Assembly: GCA_947632685.1 (NCBI GenBank)
Contig: CANRQD010000081.1
Location: forward strand, 1-5,586
Length of the DNA: 5,586 nucleotides
Direction: 5' to 3'
DNA from: an uncultured Bacilli bacterium
GTDB taxonomy: Bacteria; Bacillota_I; Bacilli_A; RF39; UBA660
The notes beneath the pieces were generated by a model. The model saw nothing but the letters and a program-made list of their open reading frames with translations, was not told the origin of the DNA and ran no database searches. This document shows, piece after piece, positions 5,571 through 5,586 of the stretch (its first letter is position 1; each line of letters opens with the position of its first letter). Made by a program: the position numbers and the translations under genes.

Positions 5571-5586
5571 ATTTATATTTTTTTAT

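Noticed and set aside
1..5586. CRISPR array, tRNA, rRNA or insertion sequence
   Set aside because: I saw no regularly spaced repeats, cloverleaf or rRNA-like sequence, transposase motif or terminal inverted repeats with target duplications. The rest is ordinary housekeeping sequence.

Overview
The window is very AT-rich. It looks like part of a chromosome from a low-GC Gram-positive lineage (Bacillota, or a Mollicutes-related gut-type Bacilli). The evidence is the polA–mutM gene order, Shine-Dalgarno sequences of the AGAAAGGAGGTGAT type, strong AT codon bias and the closest-looking protein families. Tryptophan is encoded by TGG at the sites I checked, and the genes end in TAA or TAG. The standard bacterial code therefore fits, and a Mycoplasma-type UGA=Trp code is not needed. 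The exact taxon cannot be read from the window.

All genes are on the minus strand, so transcription runs from right to left. From the right edge: a 5' leader with a 42-nt dyad (5521-5562); polA, DNA polymerase I (ATG at 5507, stop at 2895); mutM, formamidopyrimidine-DNA glycosylase (2886-2065), 8 nt after polA with its ribosome binding site overlapping the polA stop codon; a weak terminator (2045-2009); a pyk promoter (1899-1871); pyk, pyruvate kinase (1844-432); a strong intrinsic terminator (408-375); and a gene-free 374-base stretch. That stretch ends, at the left edge, in the ribosome binding site of another minus-strand gene whose coding region lies outside the window.

polA and mutM form a compact base-excision-repair pair. 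The glycosylase removes oxidised guanine and nicks the strand, and Pol I (5' nuclease plus polymerase) resynthesises across the gap. The polymerase has lost the 3'-5' proofreading residues. pyk is a separate glycolytic unit with its own promoter and terminator; its start codon should be moved 36 nt inside the longest open frame, because the upstream ATG lies in the promoter.

The most interesting element is at the left edge. The off-window gene has a near-perfect sigma-A type promoter, TTGACA and TATAAT, but the spacer is 21 nt and contains a run of 11 G. A single-base tract in a promoter spacer is the classic layout of a phase-variable promoter. A second upstream promoter candidate, an 18-bp dyad between promoter and ribosome binding site, and several inverted repeats share the same intergenic region, so the unseen gene is probably tightly or stochastically controlled.
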